Assembly (NCBI GenBank): GCA_963822175.1
Contig: CAWGGJ010000008.1
Coordinates: 558,001 to 622,000, forward strand
Direction of reading: 5' to 3'
DNA from: FEB-25 sp963822175
GTDB taxonomy: Bacteria > Chloroflexota > Anaerolineae > Anaerolineales > UBA4823
DNA: 64,000 nucleotides
Position 1 is the first letter of the stretch. Every line of letters starts with the position of its first letter. The notes below the pieces were generated by a model. It did no database searches. It was not told where the DNA came from and saw nothing but the letters and a program-made list of their open reading frames with translations. The translations under genes were made by a program, and so were the position numbers. Below, in pieces: positions 8,017 through 17,684 of this stretch.

Positions 8017-8457
8017 TTAGGTGGTACTTTCTTCCTGGGAACCAGGGCGACGGTAAACGGGTTTGTTGATCTCGATTTTTAGTTCTTCGATGTTCTGCCG
8101 AATTCTAACTTTATCACTCTCGGTCAGGTGGGTTGAGGAATACAAGCTTTCAAGTATTTTAATGCTATCTCTGGGCCTGTTGGCTTGTTTCAGATAGGCT
8201 GCAAGGTACTCCTGCGCACCAAATCGGCAATGTGGTTTTTCAAGCTGTATTGCCCGGGTGTACCACTCAAGACACTGCTGAACATTTCCCAATTTATCAT
8301 ACACCACGGCAATGTTGAGGCACATCTCCGATTTATCCAGGTCGGATATGTCACTTCCTACCAGTCCGGTGAAAATCTCAAGTGCCGCCTGCAGGTTACC
8401 GGAATCAAACATTTGTGTGCCATAATCGACACGATTTTGGAAATCTTTATAATCCAT
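8017..8457 (-). CDS. Small TPR-repeat protein
   Basis: 146 residues with two to three tetratricopeptide-like helix pairs: residues 10-45 (GTQMFDSGNLQAALEIF), 48-78 (LNIAVVYDKLGNVQQCLEWYTRAI) and 85-115. There is no signal peptide or membrane segment, so it is probably a cytosolic scaffold. The start is well supported by AAGGAGG ahead of the ATG. It is the first gene of the minus-strand group that continues into E1-beta, and a 131-base gap separates it from mfd. Its partner is unknown. A link to the dehydrogenase/acyltransferase genes rests only on position. Confidence 0.75.
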   Translation of the reverse strand: MDYKDFQNRVDYGTQMFDSGNLQAALEIFTGLVGSDISDLDKSEMCLNIAVVYDKLGNVQQCLEWYTRAIQLEKPHCRFGAQEYLAAYLKQANRPRDSIKILESLYSSTHLTESDKVRIRQNIEELKIEINKPVYRRPGSQEESTT

Positions 8458-8588
8458 TAGATTCCTCCTTAGGCACCTGCATTAGTGGTCTGATCCGGGA
8501 TTAATTGAATTATATGGGATTAGATGCCCATCAGAACGGTCATTATATATATTTTAACCTATCAAGTAAATAAATGTTACATTTTGAG

Positions 8589-11500
8589 TTATTGTGAGAC
8601 AAGCTGATTTAGCAAGTTCAATAATTTTTCCTGCCAATCTACATTTTCAGAGACAGGCATCCAATAAGCATTTTTTCCAGTGCGTATGTCATCTCCAAAG
8701 TCAGGTAGCTGGCGGCTGGTTTCACCTTCCGGTAAAGGCGGATAGCGTAAGATGATCTGTCCCCCTTCAATATTAATGGAAGACAGGCCGGCATGTTCGG
8801 CTAATATTTTAACCTTGAGCTGATAAAACAAGTTCCGGGTTTCTTCGGGTAATGGTCCAAAGCGGTCAATAAACTCTTCAGAGAGAGCTTCTATCTCATC
8901 CTGTGCATGCAAATCAGCGATCCGACGATAAAGGCGGGTACGGGTCTGGCGATCCGGGATATAACTATCAGGCAAGCTGATGGGAATAGGCAAATCCACC
9001 GTGACTGGCATTGCGGTTCCAACATCGGTCTGTAATGTTTCTGCGAGGGGAGGCAAATCTTTCCCGCTTCGCAAGCGTTGGACAGACTCGGAAAGCAACC
9101 TTGTATACAGATGGAAGCCAACAGAAGCAATATACCCGTGCTGTCGGGTTCCGAGGATATCGCCTGCGCCACGTATTTCCAGGTCGCGCATTGCGATGGA
9201 ATACCCCGCTCCAAGCTGCGTGTTCTCAGCGATCGTTTCCAGGCGTTGCCGTCCTTCCAGCGTCGGCGTTAAGTGCTTATGACGGAAAAAATATGCATAT
9301 GCACGCTGGGCTCCGCGTCCAACCCGTCCTCGCAGCTGGTAGAGCTGCGCCAGGCCGAAGGTGTCTGCCCGATCGACGATGAGTGTATTTGCATTGGGTA
9401 TATCCAGCCCAGACTCGATGATCGAGGTGCTCAACAATATATCAACATCTCCGGCTGCGAATCGTTCCATGCGCTGAGAAAGGTGCTCTTCTTGCATTTG
9501 ACCGTGGGCTACAGCAAGCCGAGCTTCAGGGACCAGCTTCTCCAGGTGAGAGCGCATTGCACCAATTGTCTGTACCCGGTTGTGGACAAAAAATACCTGC
9601 CCACCTCTTTCCAGCTCTCGTAGTATTGCCTGGCGTACCAACCACGGAGAGTATGGTCCCACATGAGTTATGATTGGAAGTCGTTCCTCGGGTGGGGTAT
9701 TTATGGTCGAGATATCCCGCGCACCTGTAAGGGTCATATACAATGTGCGAGGGATCGGTGTTGCAGTCAGGGTTAACACATCCACTTCTGTGCGCATTTT
9801 CTTGAGCGTCTCTTTGTGGGTCACCCCAAAACGCTGTTCTTCGTCTATGATAAGAAGGCCGAGGTCCTTAAAAAAGACGTCTCCTTGGAGCAACCGGTGT
9901 GTACCGATGATGATATCCACCTTTCCGATGGATAACTTATCAATAATATCCTTTTGTTGCTGGGGTGTACGAAAGCGTGAGAGCATCTCAACTTCCACTG
10001 GAAAGGGTGCTAATCGCTGACGAAAGGTATGGAAATGTTGTTGGGCTAAGACGGTTGTTGGGACCAGGATTGCCACCTGCTTGCCATCCATGACAGCTTT
10101 AAAAGCTGCACGTAAAGCCACTTCAGTCTTCCCATATCCAACGTCTCCACAGATCAGGCGATCCATCGGTTTTGGGGCTTCCATATCATTTTTCACTTCC
10201 GAGATGACCCGTACCTGGTCTTCGGTTTCTATATAAGGGAAACTGGCTTCCAATTCCTGCTGCCAGGGTGCATCCTTTGAGAAGGAATACCCTTCCACCA
10301 CACTCCGCCGGGCATATAGATTCAACAGGTCTTCAGCAACCTCCTCAACAGCCTCTTTAACCCGCGACTTGGTGGTCCGCCATTCAGGACTGCCAAGACG
10401 GGTAGGTGTTGGAGGATGTGCATCCGAACCAATGTACCTGGTCAACCGGTCCGCCTGGTATACCGGGACAAAGAGCTGATCTCCTTCTGCATACTCTATA
10501 GCCAGGTATTCTCGTTCAATTCCATCCACTGAACGCTGAACCAGGCCGGTAAAACGACCGATACCGAAATCCATGTGAACCACCCAATCCCCCGGTTCAA
10601 GATCAGCATAGGCTGCCTCAGGAGCTTCAGCAACCGGACGTGGACGTTGGCGTAGCTCAGGTCTCCGCCAGCCGAAGATCTCACCATCGGTAAACACGTG
10701 TAATGGCATCCCAGCTACCGGGGTGAAAGTGAAGCCTTCCGATAAGCTGGCATCATAGAAAGTCAAAGGAATGGATGGTGAAGAGAACGGATTATGCTCC
10801 TTCCAAAGCTCCTGTAAGCGGGCAGACTGGCGTGACACGATGGTGATTGATTCACCCTGGGAGGTCAACTTATCAAGGTGGTCCATAAAAGGTCTCAACT
10901 GTCCAGCAAAACGTACACCCGGCAGAAAACAGGATGCAATATCCAAAGGTCCTGTTGGAATAGATTTCAACCTCATCCGGTTGGCCGAGATCGATCGTAT
11001 CCTTGCCTGCCAGAATATCTTCGATTTCTTCCCAGGTCAGATATGGAAGGGGAAAATCTTCCGGGAGCTCGCCATCCTTAATGTAATCCTTCCGCAGGCC
11101 CAATGCCTGTTCTTCCACTTCCTGAACAGAGTCACGGACAACCTGGAAGCCATCGATCAATACCAATCCCTGGGGAGGCAAGTAATCCAACAGGCAGCCA
11201 GGGGTGGGATGAAGTAATGGAATATGAAACTCAGACAGGTCTTGAGGATTTATATTTAGCTCAGTCAGCCTATCTGGCTCAGGAGTGATAAATTCTCGTG
11301 CAGGTGCAATGTTTAGTCGCTAAATCGTTCCAATCGTGCGCTGAGAGGCTGGGTCGAAACTACGCAGAGTATCGATCTCATCACCAAAGAATTCAATCCG
11401 GACTGGAAGTTCTGAAGAGGATGTCCAAACGTCCAGGATACCCCCGCGGCGTGCGAATTGCCCGGGACTCACGACAATGTTGGCATGCTCGTATCCCAAC

Positions 11501-12000
11501 CCTACCCACGAACGTAGTAGTTCATCTGGCTGGATAATTTGCCCTATCCTGATGGTGCGCATTGCCCTCAAAAATTCGTGCCTGGGAAGAGTTCGTGCCA
11601 TCACTGATCTGACTGGGGCGATGATGACTGGGAATTTCTCAGGTTTTGGTGACCCAGGTACTTGAAGATTAGCCAGGTTGGTTAAAACCTGAAGTCGGTC
11701 TCTACGGGTGGTTAAACCCCAGGTGGCATTTTCGTAAAACAGGGGGGTTGGCTCAGGAAAAAACAATCTGGGCATGGATGGAGCCCATAAAGACAACTCA
11801 TCAGCGAGCATCAATGCATGATCATTTCGCTCGGTGATCAGGAGAAGGGGTCTATCCAGGATTTTATGGACAGCTGCGAGCCATGGCAGCCTGGCAGAGC
11901 GGCGTAGTCCCAAAGGTGGTACGCTATTGCCTGCTTCTATGGTATCAAAAATTGATTTTGATGAGGACGCAATCCTCGAGACGATATTATCAAGTTCCAT
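8589..12000 (-). pseudogene. mfd: mfd, transcription-repair coupling factor, broken by one stop and one frameshift
   Basis: The 3.4-kb span has the size of an intact mfd (about 1,137 codons). The ATG at 12000 opens the UvrB-like N-terminus (SVPPLGLRRSARLPWLAA, FARRGGILDVW). A TAG at 11322-11320 interrupts it where the surrounding sequence predicts GAG. The same frame continues to about 10950, and the reading then moves to another frame, starting near 10976 and running to 8589. That part has the RNAP-interaction region (GDWVVHMDFGIGRF), helicase motif ICGDVGYGKTEVALRAAF, DEEQ box and the C-terminal TRCF domain. Mfd removes stalled RNA polymerase and recruits UvrA. Two lesions in an otherwise well-kept sequence suggest either sequence errors or very recent decay. 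Confidence 0.85.
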
Positions 12001-12027
12001 GTATTTCTTTTTATATAGTAAATGCCA

Positions 12028-12648
12028 TCACATGAATAAACCATTGAACAAATTCATCGTTCTATCCAGGTCATATTGAATAAAGGTCAAGACTGCCTTT
12101 ACAGCCCGTCTTAGGGTCTCGTTGAGTAGCTCGGCATCGTGGGTTGGAAAGTCTTGCAGCACGTAGTCTGCGGCGTCCTTATTACCGGGTGGCCTGCCCG
12201 TACCAATACGTAGACGGGGAAACTCTTCAGTGCCAAGCCGTTCAATAATTGACTGCATCCCTTTTTGACCTCCTGATCCACCGGATGGGCGGATACGGAT
12301 CATACCCAGTGGCAGGTCGACATCATCATAAGCAACCAGCAAATTTGTCAGGGGGATTTTATAGAATCGCACCAATGAGCTTATTGGAGATCCGGAATTA
12401 TTCATGTAAGTCTGTGGTTTTACCAATACAACCCGCTCACCGTGATAGATTGTTTTGGCTACCAGTGCTTTTGCTTCAACTTTCCCAAACTTCTCCCCGA
12501 GTTCTAGCGATAAACGATTTAGCAACATGAAGCCAACATTATGCCTGTTATTCTCGTATCTTCTACCTGGATTACCCAGGCCGGCAATGAGATAGGGGCC
12601 CCTCTGCCCGTTCTGTGGGGGCATCGTCTCAACAATTGAGTCCATCAT
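12028..12648 (-). CDS. pth: Peptidyl-tRNA hydrolase
   Basis: 206 residues of the bacterial Pth family, which cleaves peptidyl-tRNA released from stalled ribosomes. Motifs are LIAGLGNPGRRYENNRHNVGF with the catalytic His in RHNVGF, KPQTYMNNSG, YDDVDLPLG, and GGSGGQKGMQSII. The N-terminus carries about 18 extra residues before the usual beta strand, so translation could start lower, but the ATG at 12648 has GGAAACGA nearby. It ends 27 bases before the mfd ATG, so the two could be co-transcribed, an arrangement also seen in other bacteria. Confidence 0.92.
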   Translation of the reverse strand: MMDSIVETMPPQNGQRGPYLIAGLGNPGRRYENNRHNVGFMLLNRLSLELGEKFGKVEAKALVAKTIYHGERVVLVKPQTYMNNSGSPISSLVRFYKIPLTNLLVAYDDVDLPLGMIRIRPSGGSGGQKGMQSIIERLGTEEFPRLRIGTGRPPGNKDAADYVLQDFPTHDAELLNETLRRAVKAVLTFIQYDLDRTMNLFNGLFM

Positions 12649-12666
12649 CAGTCGTTTCCATCCATA

Positions 12667-13332
12667 TTATCGGTTCCTGTGTATTGCTCGAATACCGAGG
12701 TAGATACCCAATAAGGCAAAAGAACCGATGGCAAAAGCAGCGCCTTTTCCATAGGTTGTTACCATCTGTGACGGAGTGATCTCAGCCGGGTTGGTCGGAA
12801 GTATAGTTGGTGTTGGTTGCTGTGAGGTCGGTGTTGGCATGGGTGTAATTGCGGGGGTCGGTGATAGGTATGGTTTACCTGGATCGCTGGTCGGTGGGAT
12901 CGGTGTGGGTGTACTTGTTTCCAAAGGAGTGTAATTGCGAACACGTAAGTCTTCAACCAAAACCTCGCTATGAGTTCCGTCATCCATGGTGACGAGTAAA
13001 CGCAGCGAATATTCTCCATCGGTGATCGTGGTTGTATCCCAGACCGCCAAAATACCATCCTGGACAGGGGTGGTACTTTCCTGTATCAGAAACCACACCT
13101 GGGTGGGATCCTGTGTATAAGAAAAATTTACCTCATACGAATAAAATCTATCCTGATCAATACTACCAAGGATGACCACACTTCCCTGTACTGCCTGACC
13201 CGATACTGGTGCTTCAATATACGAATTTGATGCAGTATTTTCATGAACAAAAACAGAGGAACCCCAGGCTATGTAAATCGGTTGAGGCAGGATACTGATC
13301 AGATAGGTAATAATCAATATCAGTTGATGCAT
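12667..13332 (-). CDS. Secreted, C-terminally membrane-anchored protein with Pro/Thr stalk
   Basis: 221 residues. The hydrophobic N-terminus MHQLILIITYLISILP looks like a signal peptide. Residues about 40-130 form a beta-rich domain (GQAVQGSVVILGSIDQDRFY, ITDGEYSLRLLV) resembling Ig/fibronectin-like modules with the GEYxLRL signature common in Anaerolineae surface proteins. Residues 135-185 are Pro/Thr-rich (STPTPIPPTSDP). A transmembrane helix near 195-213 (GAAFAIGSFALLGIYLGI) ends in a basic tail. The inferred topology is an outside domain on a stalk. It lies 18 bases upstream of pth. Function is unknown. Confidence 0.72.
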   Translation of the reverse strand: MHQLILIITYLISILPQPIYIAWGSSVFVHENTASNSYIEAPVSGQAVQGSVVILGSIDQDRFYSYEVNFSYTQDPTQVWFLIQESTTPVQDGILAVWDTTTITDGEYSLRLLVTMDDGTHSEVLVEDLRVRNYTPLETSTPTPIPPTSDPGKPYLSPTPAITPMPTPTSQQPTPTILPTNPAEITPSQMVTTYGKGAAFAIGSFALLGIYLGIRAIHRNR

Positions 13333-13476
13333 AACAATCAGTTACTATAACATAAAAATACATGGGAATCAATTTTATTGGAGGATTATCCATATGCACA
13401 TATATCCAGGTTTAATAAAATTATGGTACACTCATGGGTTGGTAATAAAATCAAATCTCAGGGATAACTGCTGAAA

Positions 13477-13851
13477 ATGGCATCAACACGTACAGAACAG
13501 ATGGTTTCACGCCTGCGGGAGATGCAGGCAGCCTCTCCCGATATCGAGGCATCTGCAGTTGTATCAGTGGATGGTCTCATCATTGCCTCTGCACTTCCCA
13601 ATGAAGTCGAAGAGGACCGCGTATCAGCCATGTCGGCAGCTATGCTCAGCCTTGGAGAGCGTATCTCATCTGAGCTGGGTCGCGGAAGCCTGGAACAGGT
13701 GTATATCAAAGGCGGGGAAGGGCTTGTAATCCTGACCTCGATCGGCTCTGAAGCAGTGCTCACCGCACTAGCCCGTCAAAACTCGAAACTTGGACTCATC
13801 TTCTTGGAGATGAGACGCGCAGCTGAGGACCTTGAGAAGGTGGTTGGATGA
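13477..13851 (+). CDS. Roadblock/LC7-domain protein
   Basis: 124 residues of the Roadblock/LC7 family (MglB-like), small dimerising regulators often paired with Ras-like GTPases. The pattern is visible: amphipathic helix 1-20, SAVVSVDGLIIASALP, SAMSAAMLSLGERISSELG, a VYIKGGEGLVILTSI strand pair and a C-terminal helix ending in EDLEKVVG. No MglA-like GTPase is adjacent. The ribosome binding site is weak (AGGGAT well upstream). The gene is separated by a strong hairpin from pyrG, so it is probably a single transcript. The 143-base upstream gap contains A+T-rich promoter-like sequence. Confidence 0.82.
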   Translation: MASTRTEQMVSRLREMQAASPDIEASAVVSVDGLIIASALPNEVEEDRVSAMSAAMLSLGERISSELGRGSLEQVYIKGGEGLVILTSIGSEAVLTALARQNSKLGLIFLEMRRAAEDLEKVVG

Positions 13852-13885
13852 TGCCGCGAGTTCAAGCACAATATTGAGTAGTTAT

Positions 13886-13922
13886 CGGTGGGGAGGTGAC
13901 CGTCAGACGGACCTCCCCACCG
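13886..13922 (+). terminator. GC-rich hairpin between roadblock gene and pyrG
   Basis: CGGTGGGGAGGT at 13886-13897 pairs perfectly with ACCTCCCCACCG at 13911-13922, a 12-bp stem with a 13-base loop. The following CCTTTATAA is only a weak T tract. It lies 34 bases after the roadblock stop and 69 bases before the pyrG ATG, so it may end the first gene or act as an attenuator for pyrG. Confidence 0.6.
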
Positions 13923-13991
13923 CCTTTATAACCGGGCAACGTTAATAAGGATGGATTGAGATAATTTCATGTTGCTGAATTGGAGGGTTTG

Positions 13992-15605
13992 ATGACAACC
14001 AAGTACATTTTTTTCACCGGTGGTGTGGTCAGCTCGGTTGGTAAAGGTGTGACTGCAGCAGCCATTGGCAGGCTGCTTAAAGAGCGTGGATTTAGCGTGA
14101 CAGCCCAAAAGTTGGACCCTTATATTAATGTTGATCCCGGCACAATGAGCCCATACCAACATGGCGAGGTTTATGTCCTGGATGATGGAGCAGAAACCGA
14201 CCTGGATTTAGGTCATTATGAGCGCTTTATAGACACCAGCCTGAGCAAAGTGTGCAATTTCACCAGTGGACAGGTATATGCCGAGGTGATTGCGAAAGAG
14301 AGGCGGGGGGATTACCTTGGTGGGACCATACAAGTGATTCCACATATTACCAATGAAATTAAACGCCGAATCTTACAAGTTTCTAAAACAACCGGTGCGG
14401 AAATTGTATTGGTCGAGATTGGTGGGACTGTAGGTGATATTGAATCCTTGCCATTCCTGGAAGCTCTACGCCAGATGCGTTCGGATATTGGACGTGATAA
14501 TACCATTTATATTCACGTCACCTGGCTACCACACATAGGTGCAACAGATGAGCTTAAGACTAAACCGACCCAGCACTCAGTGGCAGAGCTGCGTTCCATA
14601 GGTATTTCACCAGATGTGATCGTAGCACGTTCGGATTACCCGGTGGGTGAAGATTTGTGTGATAAGATCGCCCTTTTCTGCGATGTGGAGAGAAAAGCTG
14701 TGATCCCAATGGTTACCACGCCGGTGTTATATGAGGTGCCATTGATATTGGAAAAAGCTAAGGTGGGTGATTATCTACTTAAGCGGGTCGGGCTGGATGC
14801 GCGGCGCCAACCAGATTGGACAGCCTGGGAGGGATTGGTAAAAAAGGTCAGCCAGCCACATCCAAAGGTAAAGGTTGCCCTGGTGGGAAAGTATGTTGAG
14901 CTGCACGATGCATACATGAGTGTGCGCGAAGCACTCAAGCACGCTGGTCTTGCTTTGGATATCGAAGTGGATATCCAGTGGGTGCATTCAGCTGAACTGG
15001 AGAAAGGACGGGGATGGGATGAAGTGCGCCAATCCGACGGTATCCTTGTTCCAGGGGGATTTGGCTCTCGGGGAACGGAAGGCAAGATGCAAGCGGTACG
15101 CTATGCCCGCGAAAATAAGGTTCCTTACTTTGGTTTATGTCTTGGGATGCAATTAATGGTGGTTGATTTTGCCCGCATGATCTATAAAACTGAGGAGCCC
15201 AACTCTACGGAGTTTGACCGGACCTCTCCGTACCCTGTCATTGACCTCATGCCTGACCAGCGGGGTGTGGTCGACATGGGTGGGACCATGCGGTTGGGCC
15301 TATATCCGTGTGAGTTGCAACCAGGAACCCTGGCTGCAGAGGCGTACCAACAACCGATTGTGCAGGAGCGCCATAGACACCGATTTGAACTCAACAATAA
15401 CTACCGGGAGATTCTACAGGAGAATGGAATGCGTTTTTCTGGTATTTCTCCAGATGGACGATTGGTTGAAATTGCCGAATTAAAAGATCATCCTTTCATG
15501 CTGGGAACACAATTCCACCCTGAATTCCTTTCGCGGCCAAACCGTCCCCATCCATTGTTTGTTGCCTTTCTTAAAGCCGTCAAGAATAGAGCGGGCATAA
15601 ATTAG
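13992..15605 (+). CDS. pyrG: CTP synthase
   Basis: 537 residues from the ATG at 13992; GGAGGG stands five bases before it, so the in-frame TTG at 13980 is rejected. The synthetase domain (1-265) shows YIFFTGGVVSSVGKG (P-loop) and LDPYINVDPGTMSPYQHGEVYVLDDG. The class I glutamine amidotransferase domain (about 290-537) has GGFGSRG, PYFGLCLGMQ with the nucleophile Cys, and the catalytic HPE in FHPEF. It aminates UTP to CTP with ammonia from glutamine. Length is normal for the family. It is followed by eno on the same strand, 186 bases later. Confidence 0.97.
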   Translation: MTTKYIFFTGGVVSSVGKGVTAAAIGRLLKERGFSVTAQKLDPYINVDPGTMSPYQHGEVYVLDDGAETDLDLGHYERFIDTSLSKVCNFTSGQVYAEVIAKERRGDYLGGTIQVIPHITNEIKRRILQVSKTTGAEIVLVEIGGTVGDIESLPFLEALRQMRSDIGRDNTIYIHVTWLPHIGATDELKTKPTQHSVAELRSIGISPDVIVARSDYPVGEDLCDKIALFCDVERKAVIPMVTTPVLYEVPLILEKAKVGDYLLKRVGLDARRQPDWTAWEGLVKKVSQPHPKVKVALVGKYVELHDAYMSVREALKHAGLALDIEVDIQWVHSAELEKGRGWDEVRQSDGILVPGGFGSRGTEGKMQAVRYARENKVPYFGLCLGMQLMVVDFARMIYKTEEPNSTEFDRTSPYPVIDLMPDQRGVVDMGGTMRLGLYPCELQPGTLAAEAYQQPIVQERHRHRFELNNNYREILQENGMRFSGISPDGRLVEIAELKDHPFMLGTQFHPEFLSRPNRPHPLFVAFLKAVKNRAGIN

Positions 15606-15680
15606 AAATTAATTCCATAATATAGCCGGTGAATTCCAACCAAAACGGCTCGAAAGGTTTTGGACGTGGTTTGGTTGGGA

Positions 15681-15707
15681 AAACCCGAATGGTATAAATG
15701 CGGGTTT
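15681..15707 (+). terminator. Short hairpin after pyrG
   Basis: AAACCCG at 15681-15687 pairs with CGGGTTT at 15701-15707 around a 13-base loop. It stands 75 bases after the pyrG stop codon. No T tract follows, so termination is uncertain. Confidence 0.35.
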
Positions 15708-15738
15708 GCGGTAAAATAGTGGCTGTTTTCACAATATC

Positions 15739-15770
15739 AATATTTTCCCTGACACAGGGATGGAAATATT
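15739..15770 (+). promoter_or_regulatory. Hairpin in the eno leader
   Basis: AATATTT (15739-15745) pairs with AAATATT (15764-15770), and CCCTG (15747-15751) with CAGGG (15755-15759) around a three-base loop. The structure ends 21 bases before the eno ATG, just ahead of the AGAGGT ribosome binding site. It could influence mRNA stability or translation. No protein partner is evident. Confidence 0.35.
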
Positions 15771-15791
15771 CATAAAAAGAAGAGGTAAAAA

Positions 15792-17081
15792 ATGAATACA
15801 CTAATAGAATCTATCATAGGGCGTGAAATTCTTGACTCAAGGGGCAATCCGACTGTTGAGGTCGAAGTGATATTACTCGATGGATCAATGGGAAGAGCAG
15901 CCGTCCCTTCCGGTGCTTCCACAGGCGTGCATGAAGCCCTTGAGCTACGTGATGGCGATAAGGAACGCTACTTGGGGAAAGGTGTTACCAAGGCAGTGGA
16001 TAATGTCAATGATGCAATCGCTGAGGAGCTGAGTGGTTGGGATGCGACCGAGCAAAAACTGATCGACATGATATTACTCGAACTGGATGGTACACCTAAT
16101 AAGTCGAAACTTGGTGCAAATGCCATGTTGGGTGCCAGCCTGGCAGTAGCCAAGGCAGCCGCCCTATCCGTGGGGTTACCATTGTATCGCTATATCGGCG
16201 GGGTGTATGCCCATATCCTACCGGTTCCAATGATGAATATCCTTAATGGTGGGGCTCATACTGCATGGCAATCCACCGATGCACAGGAATTTATGGTCAT
16301 GCCATTGGGTGCATCGAGTTTTGTTGAAGGTGTGCGCTGGGGTGCAGAGATTTACCATGCATTGAAGTCAGTATTGAAACAGCGTGGTTATACCACCCTG
16401 GTTGGTGATGAAGGTGGATATGCTCCTGCCTTGAAGGCCAACAACGAGGCAGTGGAAGTCATCCTGATGGCCATCGAAAAGGCTGGGTATAAAGCTGGTG
16501 ATCAGGTGGGAATTGCATTGGACCCGGCTGCATCTGAGCTATATGATGAAAAGACCCACCTGTACAACCTGCGCAAGGAAGGCAAGCAGCTGACTGGAGA
16601 GCAGATGGTGGCTTTCTGGAAATCATGGGTGGACCAGTATCCAATTGTGTCAATCGAGGATGGGTTGGCACAGGATGACTGGGAAAGCTGGAAGCTGATC
16701 ACCAAAGAGCTGGGTGGGCGGATCCAGATCGTAGGCGACGACCTGTTGGTTACCAACCCGGAGCGTGTCCGCCGGGCAATTAAGGAGAAAGCTGCCAATG
16801 CCTTGCTGGTTAAACTGAACCAGATCGGCACGCTTACAGAGACAATTGAGGCCGTGGAGACATGTCATCGTGCTGGGTGGCGTGCAGTAACCTCCCACCG
16901 CTCAGGAGAGACTGAGGATACCACTATCGCTGACCTGGCTGTTGCGCTCAACATGGGCCAGATCAAAACCGGAGCACCTGCCCGGTCAGATAGGGTTGCT
17001 AAATATAATCAGCTGATGCGGATCGAAGAGGAATTGGGTGAAACAGCCACCTATGCTGGCTGGAATGCGCTAAACCGCTAA
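15792..17081 (+). CDS. eno: Enolase
   Basis: 429 residues, standard enolase length. N-terminal REILDSRGNPTVEVEV and PSGASTG (flexible loop), then metal ligands in VGIALDPAASELYD, SIEDGLAQDDW and VGDDLLVTN, the catalytic Lys in LLVKLNQIGTLTE, and the signature SHRSGETEDTTIADL. It interconverts 2-phosphoglycerate and phosphoenolpyruvate in glycolysis. AAGAGGT precedes the ATG. Eno is a single-gene unit between pyrG and a strong bidirectional terminator. Confidence 0.97.
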   Translation: MNTLIESIIGREILDSRGNPTVEVEVILLDGSMGRAAVPSGASTGVHEALELRDGDKERYLGKGVTKAVDNVNDAIAEELSGWDATEQKLIDMILLELDGTPNKSKLGANAMLGASLAVAKAAALSVGLPLYRYIGGVYAHILPVPMMNILNGGAHTAWQSTDAQEFMVMPLGASSFVEGVRWGAEIYHALKSVLKQRGYTTLVGDEGGYAPALKANNEAVEVILMAIEKAGYKAGDQVGIALDPAASELYDEKTHLYNLRKEGKQLTGEQMVAFWKSWVDQYPIVSIEDGLAQDDWESWKLITKELGGRIQIVGDDLLVTNPERVRRAIKEKAANALLVKLNQIGTLTETIEAVETCHRAGWRAVTSHRSGETEDTTIADLAVALNMGQIKTGAPARSDRVAKYNQLMRIEEELGETATYAGWNALNR

Positions 17082-17117
17082 ATTCTGGAATACTCCAAAG
17101 CGTTTATTTAATGAAAG

Positions 17118-17139
17118 CGGCGCACCTTAGGGTGCGCCG
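17118..17139 (+). terminator. Bidirectional terminator between eno and the zinc-ribbon gene
   Basis: CGGCGCACC at 17118-17126 and GGTGCGCCG at 17131-17139 form a perfect 9-bp stem with a TTAG loop. The stop codon of the convergent minus-strand gene lies in the loop. T-rich sequence flanks the stem on the eno-proximal side (TTTATTTAA), which would serve the minus-strand transcript. Confidence 0.75.
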
Positions 17140-17684
17140 TTCGAAATTAAAGGTACATCTTCCGGATTCGATTCAACTGGTGTGGCTTCCTCGTCAAGAG
17201 GTGTTGGCCGGGTAATATCATCCATGGTCTGATTTTCCTTGCGCATACCCGGAGCGGGGGTGCCGCAGTATGGACAAAGGTTCCATGAAAGCTCCATCAG
17301 CTTACGACAATGATGGCAGGGCTTTTTTAGTTTGGTATGACAATTTGGGCAAACCGTCCAGGTTTCCTTGGTACGTCGACCACAACCCGGGCAGAGCGGG
17401 ATTTCTTCAATGGACTGCAGCAGGGCTTCCTCTTCCAGGGTATGCTGGTATTCGTCCTCAAGTGTGCGGGGTGGGCGCAAGATAAGGTACACCACGACGC
17501 CTGGAAGGAAAAGAAGACCTACAACAATCACTGCCAGGATTCGAAGCATTGGATCGCGTGACCGAGAGCGAATATCACGATATGTCCAGATGATCAAGCT
17601 AAGCCATAAAGCCACCAGGAAAGCGGCTCCCCAGGCGGTTAGACCCGTGATAATATTACTTAATATCTGTGGATTGAAAGTCAT
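17127..17684 (-). CDS. Membrane protein with double zinc ribbon
   Basis: 185 residues from the ATG at 17684, which has GGAGAG six bases upstream; an open extension to 17723 lacks a ribosome binding site. Two membrane helices span about 18-38 and 47-68 (LAVIVVGLLFLPGVVVYLIL). A cytosolic double zinc ribbon follows at about 95-150, with CPGCGR, CPNCHT, CHHC and CPYCGT knuckles. The tail is acidic and Pro-rich. The family is common and uncharacterised in Anaerolineae. The ribbon could bind nucleic acid or protein, but I see no specific function. It is convergent with eno. Confidence 0.78.
   Translation of the reverse strand: MTFNPQILSNIITGLTAWGAAFLVALWLSLIIWTYRDIRSRSRDPMLRILAVIVVGLLFLPGVVVYLILRPPRTLEDEYQHTLEEEALLQSIEEIPLCPGCGRRTKETWTVCPNCHTKLKKPCHHCRKLMELSWNLCPYCGTPAPGMRKENQTMDDITRPTPLDEEATPVESNPEDVPLISNGAP

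Noticed and set aside
11310..11330. Amber codon recoding (pyrrolysine-like readthrough) in mfd
   Set aside because: A frameshift a few hundred bases further also breaks the gene, and no other gene here has an internal TAG, so error or decay is simpler.
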